NCBI RefSeq assembly: GCF_000224145.3
Contig: NC_020170.2
Span: 3,922,646 to 3,986,645 of the forward strand
DNA from: Ciona intestinalis
Taxonomy: Eukaryota; Chordata; Ascidiacea; Phlebobranchia; Cionidae
DNA: 64,000 nt
Direction: 5' to 3'
Shown: in pieces, positions 1-11,999 of the stretch
Position numbering within the stretch: the stretch's first letter is position 1
How the letters are laid out: each line of letters starts with the position of its first letter
The notes under the pieces: generated by a model
What the model saw: the letters and a program-made list of their open reading frames with translations, nothing else
What the model was told of the DNA's origin: nothing
Databases searched by the model: none
Translations under genes and position numbers: made by a program

Positions 1-1550
1 GGGTAAACTCTTTGCTAAGAAGGAATTAGAAACCTCAACATATGTATCTTGTGTTTAGTTCACCCAAGTTCGTCTTGCATTCCGTACGTAATCTGCTCTG
101 TTTGCTTGGGGGTATACGGGTGTTTAAATCGACGCGAGATACCGTTCTCTTATCGCTTAACTATCTGCATAATGACGTCATAATCGTCTGATAATGAAAC
201 GGACTTATCGCGGGAATCGAAGACGATAAATAGGAATTCCACAGAAGTTTCTAGAAAACAAACACAATATTGATCGCTCCTTATCAATATATGAACTTGC
301 GACTAAACAACATGTTTATTCATTGACCCCGCGTCAGGGAAGTAACCCAAAAATATTTTACGTTGGGGTTAATATGGTCCATTTTCATTGTATTACCCCA
401 TTTGGTGGTAAGCAAAGGATATTTACGGAATTATATAACAGTATCTCTATAAGAAAAAAGTTTTTGTTTGTTAAAACACGCTTACTTTTGATTTAGGTGC
501 CAACGGTACCCCATCTTTACCCACAGTACTATTACCCCAGAAGCTTTAAACCTAACAAAATAACCCATTAACTAAACTACATAACTAAACACGTTACGGT
601 ACCCCTAAATTTACTTTTTACCAAAAATGACAAAAAACATACCCTTTTATTATTTTTGTAAAAAAATTATTATGGTGTTTTCGGATTTGAAGTATTTTTT
701 ATTTTGAATTGTTTTTCAAAGAAGTTAAACCGGTGTCGCATGATTTGGATTTTCTTTTGTGCAACTGTGTGTGTGACGGATTAACATTAAAGACCGCATG
801 AACCACATGTGGACTGTATGAAAGAGAATTCCATAAAGTTTCTATACACTGTAAGTTTAAGGTGCTTCCGTTGACTTTATAGACGAAACGTCAAATTAGA
901 CTTTGTACCTGCCCATTAAACTAAACATTATTCTCCCCATTTACCCCTTGATTGAAGAGCAAAGTCTCAATGCTACGCAAACGGTTGACGTATTCGACGC
1001 ATTGTCCTAATCACGTACGTTCAAATTTAGAATAAGCGGCATTGTTACGAAATATATGCTCACCTGCGTCAGAGATTCGAGATTTAATAAAAAGTTTCAG
1101 AACACCGATTGAACGTTTGCGTCGCGTTGTCATGGCAAACGTGAAGAGAAAGTCCCCGCTCGCCAAAAAAACTTTAAGCCAGATTTCATTACATGTCGTA
1201 ACGTGTATGCGACAGGGTGCAAGTATACGAAGTGTAAATACCACCAACAGCGTCAACCGTTTATGATGTTTTGCCGAGCAAACAAGAGCTAACTGCGTCA
1301 GGCGCCTTTTGTCATCTTCTTAGATCGTATGAAGCAAAATCTCTGACGTAGCTCCGTGATAAATCGCAATTTAAATTTCGTTTTCATTTCTCCCTTTTTA
1401 AAGAGTAAAACATTTCTCCTCGTCTCCAAATATACCATATTTGTTTCTTTCTTTCTCCTAAGTTTGCACACTCTTTCTCTGCCGCATACCGTTCATTCTT
1501 ATTGTCCCCAAATAACTATTAACGGCATATGCAACGTCACAGTTGTAAAG
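1..1550. other. Intergenic, no recognisable gene
   Basis: No coding exon that I can support. A perfect CRE palindrome TGACGTCA lies at 173-180. A stretch of higher GC at 1000-1340 is open in several frames on both strands but shows no domain or splice structure. The segment 355-480 resembles a degraded copy of the GGGTGGGG-ended MITE seen elsewhere in the window. A 65-codon hydrophobic frame opens at 1356 and runs into the gap; it is AT-rich, without homology that I recognise, and is not called as a gene. Confidence 0.5.
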
Positions 1551-2050
1551 NNNNNNNNNNNNNNNNNNNNNNNNNNNNNNNNNNNNNNNNNNNNNNNNNN
1601 NNNNNNNNNNNNNNNNNNNNNNNNNNNNNNNNNNNNNNNNNNNNNNNNNNNNNNNNNNNNNNNNNNNNNNNNNNNNNNNNNNNNNNNNNNNNNNNNNNNN
1701 NNNNNNNNNNNNNNNNNNNNNNNNNNNNNNNNNNNNNNNNNNNNNNNNNNNNNNNNNNNNNNNNNNNNNNNNNNNNNNNNNNNNNNNNNNNNNNNNNNNN
1801 NNNNNNNNNNNNNNNNNNNNNNNNNNNNNNNNNNNNNNNNNNNNNNNNNNNNNNNNNNNNNNNNNNNNNNNNNNNNNNNNNNNNNNNNNNNNNNNNNNNN
1901 NNNNNNNNNNNNNNNNNNNNNNNNNNNNNNNNNNNNNNNNNNNNNNNNNNNNNNNNNNNNNNNNNNNNNNNNNNNNNNNNNNNNNNNNNNNNNNNNNNNN
2001 NNNNNNNNNNNNNNNNNNNNNNNNNNNNNNNNNNNNNNNNNNNNNNNNNN
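1551..2050. other. 500-N assembly gap, probably spurious
   Basis: Exactly 500 N. The 39 bases before it (1512-1550) and the 39 bases after it (2051-2089) are identical. Contig ends that overlap but were not merged would look like this, so little or no sequence may be missing. A true tandem repeat is the alternative. Confidence 0.85.
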
Positions 2051-2089
2051 ATAACTATTAACGGCATATGCAACGTCACAGTTGTAAAG

Positions 2090-3359
2090 ATTTCATAATT
2101 TCCGCACCTTAACTTTAAACTTCTTTTCACCCCGGCTATAATTCTATACACCTCCATTGTTGCAACATGCCCACGCATATGGGCACGCCGTCATTCAAAA
2201 ATTTGAGAATCGTTTCTTCCGTTATAAATTCCAATACTTTGACAAAATATGTCGAAATATAGAACTGTGGAGTATTATGGATTTCATCAATAATATCCCA
2301 TATTTTAATCGTGTTTTTAACATCTAACAACGCTCGTTTTGAATGGCGAGGTCATGGTTATTTAATTTTGTAAATATTGTTAAATGGGACGATAAAAGAG
2401 CGTAAAAACATTGGCCATCTTACCCCAACCTAATTATACACCATTTAAAAATTCAACAATTTTTTAAAGGTGTGAAAATAGCAAACGCTTGAAGGAAATT
2501 CTTTACTTCTGCTCTACTAAGCCCTTGAGGGTTAAAACAAGACATCTCACGACCTTTCGTTTATATAAAAATTCCCGATTTTACAGATAATGTTGAAAAT
2601 AGCAAGTGCCAGTAAGGGACTTTTATTTTTACTGTATAGCAAGCGCTAATACATTATGGTCGTAATAACCTTCTGTAAAGCGTTTAATCATAGTATACTG
2701 AAGTCACTTTAGTATATAGTATGGTTTAACCCTATTAAAGTTTAAAATTATATACACTTGAAGAGGCAACAAAAATGGTTCATTAAATGTTCAGATTCGA
2801 TGCTATACACTTATATTTAGCATGCTTATACCCGATAAATTACAAAAATTTTTTATATAAAAGTCACCTTAAAAAAGAACCTAAGAAACGAACTTTTTTA
2901 TTTCTTTAAATACAGTAACGAAAATTAGATAAAAAAAACAACGAAAAGAAGGGAATTATAAGTAAAATGACAGACGTTAAAAACAGGCTACGGGTAAAAA
3001 CTACTTGAGTAAAAAAAGTCCTAATATTTACAGTTCAAACATTCTTTGTTTTGGTTTAATTGCGACAATAATTAATTGCGACATTAATTGTTTATTGTCA
3101 AATATAGGAAAAATGTGTCAGTTGATTAAAATATTGTATTCATATTTAAATTCAGGATGACATATTTTCAGGGATTACGGATTTTGTTTTTCCGGATTTT
3201 AAATAGAGAGATTCTGTCAGTTTAATTATAAAATCTTAATCACCGAATCGTCTTGATTACGCTTTGCTGGAATTTAAGTGACGTAAGAAAATAGAAACCG
3301 CATACTTAATCCGATTTCATACGATTTCTATAGCCCGGAACGCGATTTTATGATTTGGA
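2090..3359. other. AT-rich intergenic stretch
   Basis: Very AT-rich sequence with poly-A and poly-T runs and fragments of MITE-like sequence (2375-2420). I see no exon, RNA gene or intact repeat. Confidence 0.5.
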
Positions 3360-3660
3360 CGTTTTTATGGCAAATCGCGTTAACGGCGGATGCGAGTGTG
3401 ACGTCATAGTAGAGAATGTTACGTCACACTGAATGTACAAAGCCGCGAGTTCGCTCCCGCGTACACGTACCCGCGGCACGCAGTAAAAGCGCAATTAAGC
3501 GACGATCGCGGCTCATTAGAGTTACGTATGATTCTAATACACGAAGCAACAATGGACAAGGCGTGCCCACAAATGCATCGCAAATCGCCGCTGCTTCCCA
3601 CGCGCTCTACGCGCTATAAATCCGACATAATTACAGCGAAATAAGCGCGTGTCAATGCAA
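3360..3660. promoter_or_regulatory. CpG-rich island-like block with CRE sites
   Basis: Local base composition changes to GC- and CpG-rich against an AT-rich background. It holds a perfect CRE, TGACGTCA (3399-3406), and a second ACGTCA core at 3419-3426, followed by many CGCG-type words to about 3650. Two short frames on opposite strands (3416-3619 and 3419-3601) are open by composition only. A promoter or enhancer is inferred; the gene it serves is not evident. Confidence 0.35.
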
Positions 3661-3777
3661 GTCTTTGTTCAATGCATATTTACAGCTACAAGATACAGGA
3701 CAAAGATTCCAAGCGTAGCATCGTAAAGTCGCGGTATGAGGGGTCACACTAAGTAGGCTTTATGTAAATTTAGTATA

Positions 3778-3973
3778 TAGTAGAATGGGGTAAGATGGGA
3801 CACCTTTACCACATAATATTCAAATATCCTGATCGTGTTTTAAACAATTAACAACGGTCTATGGAAGTCGTGAGGATACTATTTTATAATTCCCTTAATG
3901 TTATTTGTTTACTACCAAATGGGGTGAGAAATAGATTTAAAAGATGTCCCACCTTCTTCCACCCTACTGTATA
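3778..3973. mobile_element. TA-flanked MITE (GGGTGGGG family), copy 1
   Basis: About 195 bp with inverted ends of about 25 bp (5' GTGGGG-AAGATGGGAC type, mirrored as GTCCCAC-CTTC-CACCCTACT) set in TATATA. The inner part carries the words ATCGTGTTTTAAACAATTAACAA and AGTCGTGAGGATAC shared by the other copies. The TA flank suits a Tc1/mariner-type non-autonomous element (inference). Confidence 0.7.
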
Positions 3974-4214
3974 TATATTTTTTATAATACTATGGGATAA
4001 GATGAGTTAAATCATAATATCCCAAATTTGTTATTCGTGCATTAACAATTACCAACAGGTATACAATTCTGTAAAAAATGTTTTATTACTAACGGTTACA
4101 TAATTATGTTAATGTTCTTGTTTAATTCCAGTAGTAAAAATATCCCGTATCTGTAAAGTGTGGAAAACGAAGTAGCAACGTAAAGTGTAAAACTTGTTTA
4201 CCAGACAAAACAGT

Positions 4215-4434
4215 TTAATTTATTCTCTGGTTTCCACCCCCGAATTTGACATTAGCTTTGTAGGTGGACATTAGCTGTTGTTTACCAGAAGTTTGCCGCT
4301 CGTATCTGTAGCGTGGGTGGTAGGTCGTATAAGATTCATCAGAATAACTAGTGACGGCAAACAAGCCTTCCGCGTGGCATTTGCATGGCGGGCCGGGTTG
4401 TCTCGTTAGCTGAGGCGTCAGGACGCTTATGTTC
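4215..4434 (-). CDS. Possible terminal coding exon, unknown protein
   Basis: A minus-strand frame opens after a CTGCAG acceptor at 4435 and runs 72 codons to a TAA at 4215. Its composition looks protein-like (PGPPCKCHAEGLFAVTSY, then Tyr/Arg/Gln/Ser-rich) and its GC is higher than the surroundings. The frame is also open upstream to 4565, so the exon could be longer. A separate minus-strand frame near 4570-4640 has a CxxCxxC pattern (KCQFCGCAF). I recognise no family, and no upstream exon chain could be built. It could be chance or an old pseudogene. Confidence 0.25.
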
Positions 4435-5399
4435 CTGCAGGTGACATGACTCGCGTAAATTACTTGTTCATTTTTTGCCGAATCTTCCAAGGCGTTGAAA
4501 AGGCGAATCCACCTGGTCAAATAACGCTGATGATTTCCGAAACACGCCGCAGCGATATCCATCAAGTTTCGACGCTGATAATCACGTCCTTGTATTTGTC
4601 AAAAGCACAACCGCAGAACTGGCATTTTAAACAAGCACGGCTAACCTTTCGGTCTCCGATAGCGCTTTTTGTTTATTCCGAGAGATAAAATTTACCACAC
4701 TTATGAGCCTCCAAGTAACCCCGTAGATAACACGCATACGTAAATTGTTGAATCTTACAGAGATGTCGCGGCAATGGAAGCATTTCTGTCACTTTTCGAC
4801 TTGATGACATTAAATTGGCTTCGCAATTGTGTAGGCCCTATACATCTGGCAACACTCTGGCCCAATTTGCGTCGGTTAAAATCAAAGCGAAGTTTTGACT
4901 CTGATAAATATGATTGGTTCGATTGCTAAGTTGTATGACAGCACGCTATAATAACAAGCAACTCTAACGGTCGCTTAACCTAGCTAAACCTAACCACGCG
5001 CATCTCATATATTTTCCCCTACAAGCAGTCTCAGGTTTCGTGTAATTGAAACGTAAACATCAATTTTCAATTACTGGCAGTTAGTACGGCCTATCATAGC
5101 TTCCGTAATCGCCACTTCCACATACTGTGTCATTACTTTACAGTAAGCACAAATATATTACGAACATCGTCATTTCTTCAAAGGTTCTTCAAAAACAAGC
5201 TTACGTTTTATTCAAACAACCGTTTGTCGCACATAGTAAATAGTATTTTAATCTTATTTTTGCCCTATGTTTAGATACAGCAGCAATAATGTTAAAGTTA
5301 GGCTGGTGTAAGATGGTCTTTGGGTTCCAAGTTGTTATGTCTCTCGACTCTAAAAAGCGTTGTTAAATGTTAAAACACGATCAGACAATTTGGTATATT

Positions 5400-5540
5400 T
5401 CGAATAAATGTAACTTGCTTTATCCTCGCGTGGCCGGACAACAGTCGTTATAAAACACGAATGTTCTGCTATATATATACACCTTGTGCCAGCTTACGAG
5501 TTACCACTTATGTAACTTTGTGAGTGATTTTTTATATCAA
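5400..5540 (-). repeat. SINE tail fragment
   Basis: Matches the 3' half of the tRNA-headed SINE found throughout the window (CTTTATCCTCGCGTGGCCGG word, then CACCTTGTGCCAGCTTACGAG). It is truncated, and a copy in the opposite orientation lies at 5936-6060. Confidence 0.6.
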
Positions 5541-5935
5541 AGGTACCCCATCTTACCGAACTCAGCAATACCAGTTAAAATGTTTTGCTACTGTGCAGGT
5601 TATAGGTCAAGCCAAGCTATATGGACCAGTCGCGTGCTATCAGATCATGTTGCAGCCGAAAATTGCGTGTAATATTTCATAAATAATAAAGCTATTATAT
5701 GACTATCAAATTTAACCGCGGTTGTTAGTATAACATTACGTTTGCCATGCCTTTATATGATTATGATGAGGGAGAATTTAAATTTTAGGATTACCAATTG
5801 CTTGGAATTTCCGCATTGAACTTAAAGCTTGTGTGTCGTTAAGGTTAAAACGGGAGCATTTCTGTTTAAAGTCTATTGGTTAACCTATATTGTGTTTAAA
5901 ACTATTATAAATGAACATTAGGCCAGTAAGAAAAA

Positions 5936-6060
5936 CACTCACAAAGTAACATAGGTGGTAACTCCGAAGCTGGCACAAGGTGTATGAAACAGAACACACA
6001 TATTACAACGAATGTCGTTTTCGGCCTTGCGAGGATAAAGTTACATTCATCCCAACGTAA
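5936..6060 (+). repeat. SINE tail fragment, inverted partner
   Basis: The same 3' half as at 5400-5540 but in the opposite orientation (CAAAGTAACATAGGTGGTAA, then GAGGATAAAGTTACATTCAT), so the pair could pair as a long hairpin around 5541-5935. Confidence 0.6.
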
Positions 6061-6948
6061 AATGTTCGTCTGGGTATTTAGCGTGAGAGAGGTACCCTCT
6101 CTAATTCTACATGTAGGCTATTAACATAGCATTACATATTATAAGCATTCTGCATGGAAATGTAGTTATAAATATGAAATCCTACAAACGCGGACCTCGC
6201 TAATCTAGAATCAACTCTTGATCCGTAAAAGTAATAACAGCTCTACAGTGTCGTCTAGCGGTAACATAAACTAAGAACACGTAACTCTTAAAGCGCTTTA
6301 CAAACGTTTACGATAGTAGCAGGGTCACACTATGGAAAATCACGTTTATTACTTTGTGGGTGGTTATCTTTTATGTTTTAAAGTATGGCTGAAAATTTAG
6401 ACGACCCATAGGTGACAAATGGGTTGGAGCAACTGCCGTTGTGTTTTTTCCGCTATTAAAAACAACACGAAATTGGAAAAGAAGTTGTATTTAAATAAGG
6501 TGTGTTAAAATAAAAAAAAATAAAACTTAGAACTGTTGTACTTAAACGGAACTATGGCAATAGTAAGAAAAGAATGTGAATATTAACATAATTGTTCTGT
6601 TTTTAACATAGGTTGGGATAAGATGGGACAATTTTTCATTCTCTTTTATCGTCTTATTTGGTAGTAAACAAAGAACATTTATAGAATTATATAACAGTAT
6701 ACTCACGACTCTAAATGAGCTTTGGTAATTGTTGGAAACATGATTAGGAAACATTGGATTTGGGTGCTACCTTGATAAATATCTAAAGTAACATGGTTGT
6801 GTAACTTTTGACACCAGGGATAAATAAGTGATCATCATTCTATTATTGCAAAAAATTTGATTGTTTTGCCTGGATTCGAACCCGGTACATTTGAATGACC
6901 AATTACAAACTAGATCCCATGCTAATTTATAACCATCTTGATCAGTTA

Positions 6949-9900
6949 CTAACATCCAGGTAACACTTCAACTGTGTCGGTTTCGCTGTCTGTTGATTCA
7001 TTGTCTGTATCTAAAATAAATGGTTTTGTTAGTTTGATTAATAGAACTAACAGTATTCATACTTAATGTCAAGTTATAAGTTAATCATGGGTGTCTTCTT
7101 ATACACCAGACACTGGATGTCTTCTTATACACCAGACACTGGATGTCTTCTTATACACCAGACACACATGTTGCATTATACACCTTATGCTCACTGTCGT
7201 GTTATAACATTAGGATCTTCTTATACACCAGACATACATGTTTTATTCATACTCACGCCTACTGTCAAGTTATAACATATGTGTCTTACTTTATTAAGAT
7301 AAACACGAGATTAATACATCCCTATATCATTATTCTCACCAAACTTTGCGTAGACAGGTGTGTAAGGTCTGCATGTTGTGACTGAATCAGTGTCAATGCT
7401 GTTGAATCGATCGTAATTTAAACAATCATACGCCTAAAAAAATTGTTAAACTCATTAAGAAATCAAATATTTAAACAACAAAATGAGTCTCTAAAACTTG
7501 GTACAGGTAAAAAACTTTTAGGAAAGTGTTAAAAAACGTGACTGCTAGACCAAAGTATTCTATATATATATATATAATATATGTATAGACGTTATAGTCT
7601 GGGACCTGTTTCTGATTTGTTGTAACCAAATCTGGTAACTCTGGTTCTTGTGGTGTTGCGTGTATATCATCATCTGTGTTGTCGTATTCACATGTAAACA
7701 ACTTCATAAACAGCTTTTTTCGAACTTCAGTTGTGTCAGTTGATTTAATTCTAAAAGATATATGAACATAGCCTACATGAATGTAACTTGCTTTATCCTC
7801 GTGTGGCGGGAAAACGACAGTCGTTAGGACTCGTTATAAAACATATGTTCTGTTTCATACACCTCGTGCCCGCTTACATGTAACTTTGTGAATGGTTGTT
7901 TTTCTCCAAAACTAACACTTTAGACAACCCATTAGTAGCCACTAGGGAGGATCAGTTGCTGTTAAGTGTCTTGACCAAGAACACATATGGTTGCAGCAAC
8001 AACCCTTGAACCCATAATCTTTGGGTGAGAGGCAGGGAAACTACTTAAAGAAGCTACGGCGCCGGCTTAATAAGTTCTAACAGTTTAATTACACAAACCT
8101 TATGAGAATCTCAATAAGTCCCATATTTTTCACTTCAACAGTTGCAACATTGGAGATAGAACACACCATGTTAATAACATGGACAAGTTTTGATGTTAAT
8201 TTGGATGAACCAGTTGTTTCTGTTGATGTTGTAACAAGATCCAAATACTTTACCAACAAACAAGCAACTTGGGTGAGGTTTTCTTGCTGTTTTTCTGGCA
8301 ACTGTCAATTTAAATTGATAATGTTATAATGCTATAATGAGAAGATTTTAACAACCAATACTATGTGCAAGGTTAATCTGTATCAGCATAATCTGAGATG
8401 ATTATTTTATTTTTATTTTTTTGTCTTTATGTATGGCTGACAATTTAGACAACCCATTAGTGACCACTGGGTTGGAGCAATTTTTGTTAAGTGTCTTGCC
8501 CAAGACACATATGCCCACAATGGTAGCAGCGACAAGCCTTGAACCCGTAACCTCTAAATTAGAGGCAGGAGAGCTAACCACTTTGCCACGGCACTACAAA
8601 TACATTATAATATAACATAACTTAGGTGTAATAAAATGCCTAATATATAGATGCACCAAAAACAATGGGAAAAATGTAATAGATGAATATGTATTTTTGA
8701 AATTAAATAAAGCCTTTAACACATCACACATGCAAAATATTCGAAACAACTTCATGAAAAAACACTACACATTAAATTAAAATATGAAAAGCAGTTATAT
8801 ATCTGTATTTGAATATATAGTAGGTTTAAGGTAGACAGGACACCTTTCCACATGATATCCAAATATTCTGATCGTGTTTCAAACAATTAAGAACGATCTA
8901 CGAGAGTCGTGAGGATACAGTTTTTATAATTCTTTGAATGTTCTTTGTTTACAATCAAATGGGACGAGAAAATAGAATGAAAAGGTGTCCCATCTTTCCT
9001 CACCCTACTGTATGGATAAAAATAAGTTACCTTTTTATGCTCAACAAGTAGCAAGCTTAGAAGTGTAAGAACAATTATTTGAAGTTCATTTTTCCCATTT
9101 AATGATTCGTCACACACAATTGTTGTTAGCAACTTTATATCAATGAATTCTTCAATAGGAACAAATGAATGGGCCAGTGACAACAGGGAACCACAGATCT
9201 AAATATGGGAATGTGAAATTTTAAGAAATGATTAGTAAATAAATTTTCTATGTGGGTGAGGTCCTACCGCATGGCATAAGACCTGAAAATTTGGTTGGCC
9301 ATTTAGGAATATAGTGTTACTACACAAATTATATAAATACTAAATAGTGATAAAATAGTACTCAAGAGTTCACAAAGTTACATACATGGTAAGTGGTAGG
9401 TAGGTGTATGGAAACAGAAAACTTATGTTATAACAATTGTCAATACCCCGCCATGCAAGGATAAATAAGTTACATTCAATCAAACAACTTACATGCATTT
9501 TCTCTTCACGAGATTTTGTAGCTCCCAAACATCTCATAAGGTAAACCAAATCACGTTCAGTAATTTCCTCAGGTAGTTCGGAACATATAATGTAAATATG
9601 TTCACCAAGTTGATTTCGTTTTTTTGCACAACTTTGGTCCAAATACTCCACACAGAGAGGGTACACGATCCCACTACAATCCTCTAATGATGTTTTTGGT
9701 GGATTTTGAAGTGTTTCTTTTACTATGAATATGAATTGATGAATGAATAAATGTAATTTGTTTTATCCCAGCATGGTAGTAAAACGATAGTTGTTATAAC
9801 ATTGGTGTTCTGCTTCATACACCTCTAGCCCGCTCACAAGTTACTCTGTATGTAACTTTGTGCAATATACAAGAAATTTGCTATGTCATAACAACAAACA

Positions 9901-11960
9901 AACAAACTGTACTTCTATAAACTACATATACATGATTTTTATATCTTTATATGGTTATAACCAACTTACCAGTTTTACTTCCGTGAAGTCTTTTTTCACG
10001 ATCACTTTCATGACCTTCAACATTCACGGGAGTTACGGTCACATTTTCCCCTTTTTTCATATGAGAATTAATCCCATTCACAAAACAGGGCATCTCTTGC
10101 TTAGCAACTCTCAAAGTATTTCCCATATCTCTATTGTGTTGGTTTGGTGATTTATTTTGCTCTAATGCCGACCGTACTTCCATTTTATCAACCTTTTTAA
10201 ACTTTTCTGAATCGGCCTTTTCTTCTTTCTTTCCCATTTCAATTTCTTTATGAGGAGAACCACCACATTTCACAGCAGAATCTGGTACTTGTGCCCTTAA
10301 TTGTGAAACAACATCTCTGGAAACAGATTTATCTTCTAATTCTGCATGGCTTGGACTTGGACTCGCATATTTTATTTCTTCGGGTTTTGACGCATTTTCT
10401 TTTCGACCATCAAGATTTTTTTTCAAATTTTCATTTTCAAAAACTTCTAATTCCTCAAAATTGGTTTCATTTTCAGTTTTCAAACCAGCCGTGTTGGAAG
10501 CATTTTCTGTTATTTCTATGATTTTGTTCGAGCTAGCCTCCAGTAAACTGTAACAAAAACATACTAGTGATGAATGTAACTTATTTATCTTTGTATGGCA
10601 AGGCAACCACAGTTGTTATACCAGGGGTGTTCTGTTGCATACACCTTGTGCCTGCTTACCAGTTACCACATAGGTAACTTTGTAGCCGTTTCCTTTATTT
10701 TTGTTTTTTTTTATATATGGTTGACTATTTCGACAACTCATAAGTGACCAATGGGTTGGAGTAACTTCTGTTAAGAGTCGTTCCCAATGGTAGCAGCATC
10801 GAGCTTCAAACCTGTATCCCAGGGCTCATGGCAGACACGCTAACTTTAGTAATAAAATAATTAAAAATCAAACTTACCATTTAACATGATCTGTATTCTT
10901 CACAGCCAATCCTGATGAAACAAGCTCCTCTATGATGTCACAGTCAGTAACAACAACACCAGTTTTGGGCAGCTTAGACCGGATCACAACCGGTTTCAAC
11001 CAGATAGTATGGCCAAGTGCAAGCACAATGTTGCCTTCAATCTCCTATAAGGTGAATTATTAAAACATTGATTTTTAGCTTCAAAACAAACTATTTAATG
11101 ATCTGCTGCTGTTGCTACAAGGCATGATATGCTTTTAGGGGACTTGGTTTTGTTTTGCAACTTATTTGAAGTAGGTTTTATTAAAAAATTAGAAGTTGGA
11201 AATTACGAAACATAAAATGGCTCTTTTATTTGTCAGCTATTTCTCTTCCAATTAAATGTAAATATGTTTTTAACCATAAGTGTGTTTTAACAACTGTTGT
11301 TTTTTCGCTATATATCCTATCTTTTCGTTGAATATTTCTAAATTTTTGCTACCGTAATCGAAGAGACAAATACAACAGCGTGTTGGCCAAAACTCACCTT
11401 TTCAAATATAAGATTATGCACAAGTTCATTTGCTTGCATCAGCCATTCAATATCATTGTCAAGTGGTTTAACACAACATGCACGAACTTCTATTGCCTGC
11501 ATAGGGTTGGTTATAAATTAAATTCACTTTTATGACAAATTACACTAATAAGGTGACTGCATTGGGAAAAGTATAACTCTCAAAAAAATCACCAACAAAG
11601 TTACATAAGCGGGCATAATGTGTGTGAAACGCAAACTGCTGTTATAACAACTGTAGTTGCTCTGCAACGCGAGAATAAATACCTTATGACAATTTCTATG
11701 TTTAAAAAATATACCACCAGACACAAAACAAAGCGCCTTTCTTTAAAAAATATACCTATATATTTTATACAAATCCAGAAAAGTCTAATTATAATAAACA
11801 TACCTGATATGGGATGTCAACCAAATGTTGAGGTAATTCAAACAGATTCTCCACATTAACTACAGCTTGTGTTCCAACATCAACAAGTCGTACGCGAGCC
11901 TTATACACTCCAATCACTGTTTGCCATTTAACCTGTTGATATATATGGGAATATATACAA

Positions 11961-11999
<39 letters not shown>

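Larger units (their letters stand above)
4435..6948. other. Intergenic with SINE and MITE fragments
   Basis: No gene that I can support. SINE-tail fragments sit in opposite orientations at about 5400-5540 and 5936-6060. A SINE-body fragment lies at 6380-6450 and MITE-like remnants at 5300-5400 and 6610-6740. This is the 3' side of TDRD12; I could not fix a convincing polyadenylation signal. Confidence 0.5.

Noticed and set aside
1356-2054. Long plus-strand frame running through the first N gap
   Set aside because: Most of it is N. The readable part is hydrophobic AT-rich sequence ending soon after the gap if the duplicated 39-mer is merged; no domain or splice support.
7066-7385. Overlapping frames with repeated SSYTPDTG words
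   Set aside because: Caused by the 26-bp tandem repeat on the strand opposite TDRD12; too few regular units and no spacer pattern for a CRISPR, which is not expected in an animal genome.
8421-8615. Frames with [16 protein letters not shown] words at many sites
   Set aside because: They are readings of the SINE body (also 25797-26198, 49679-49882, 51660-51875), not genes.
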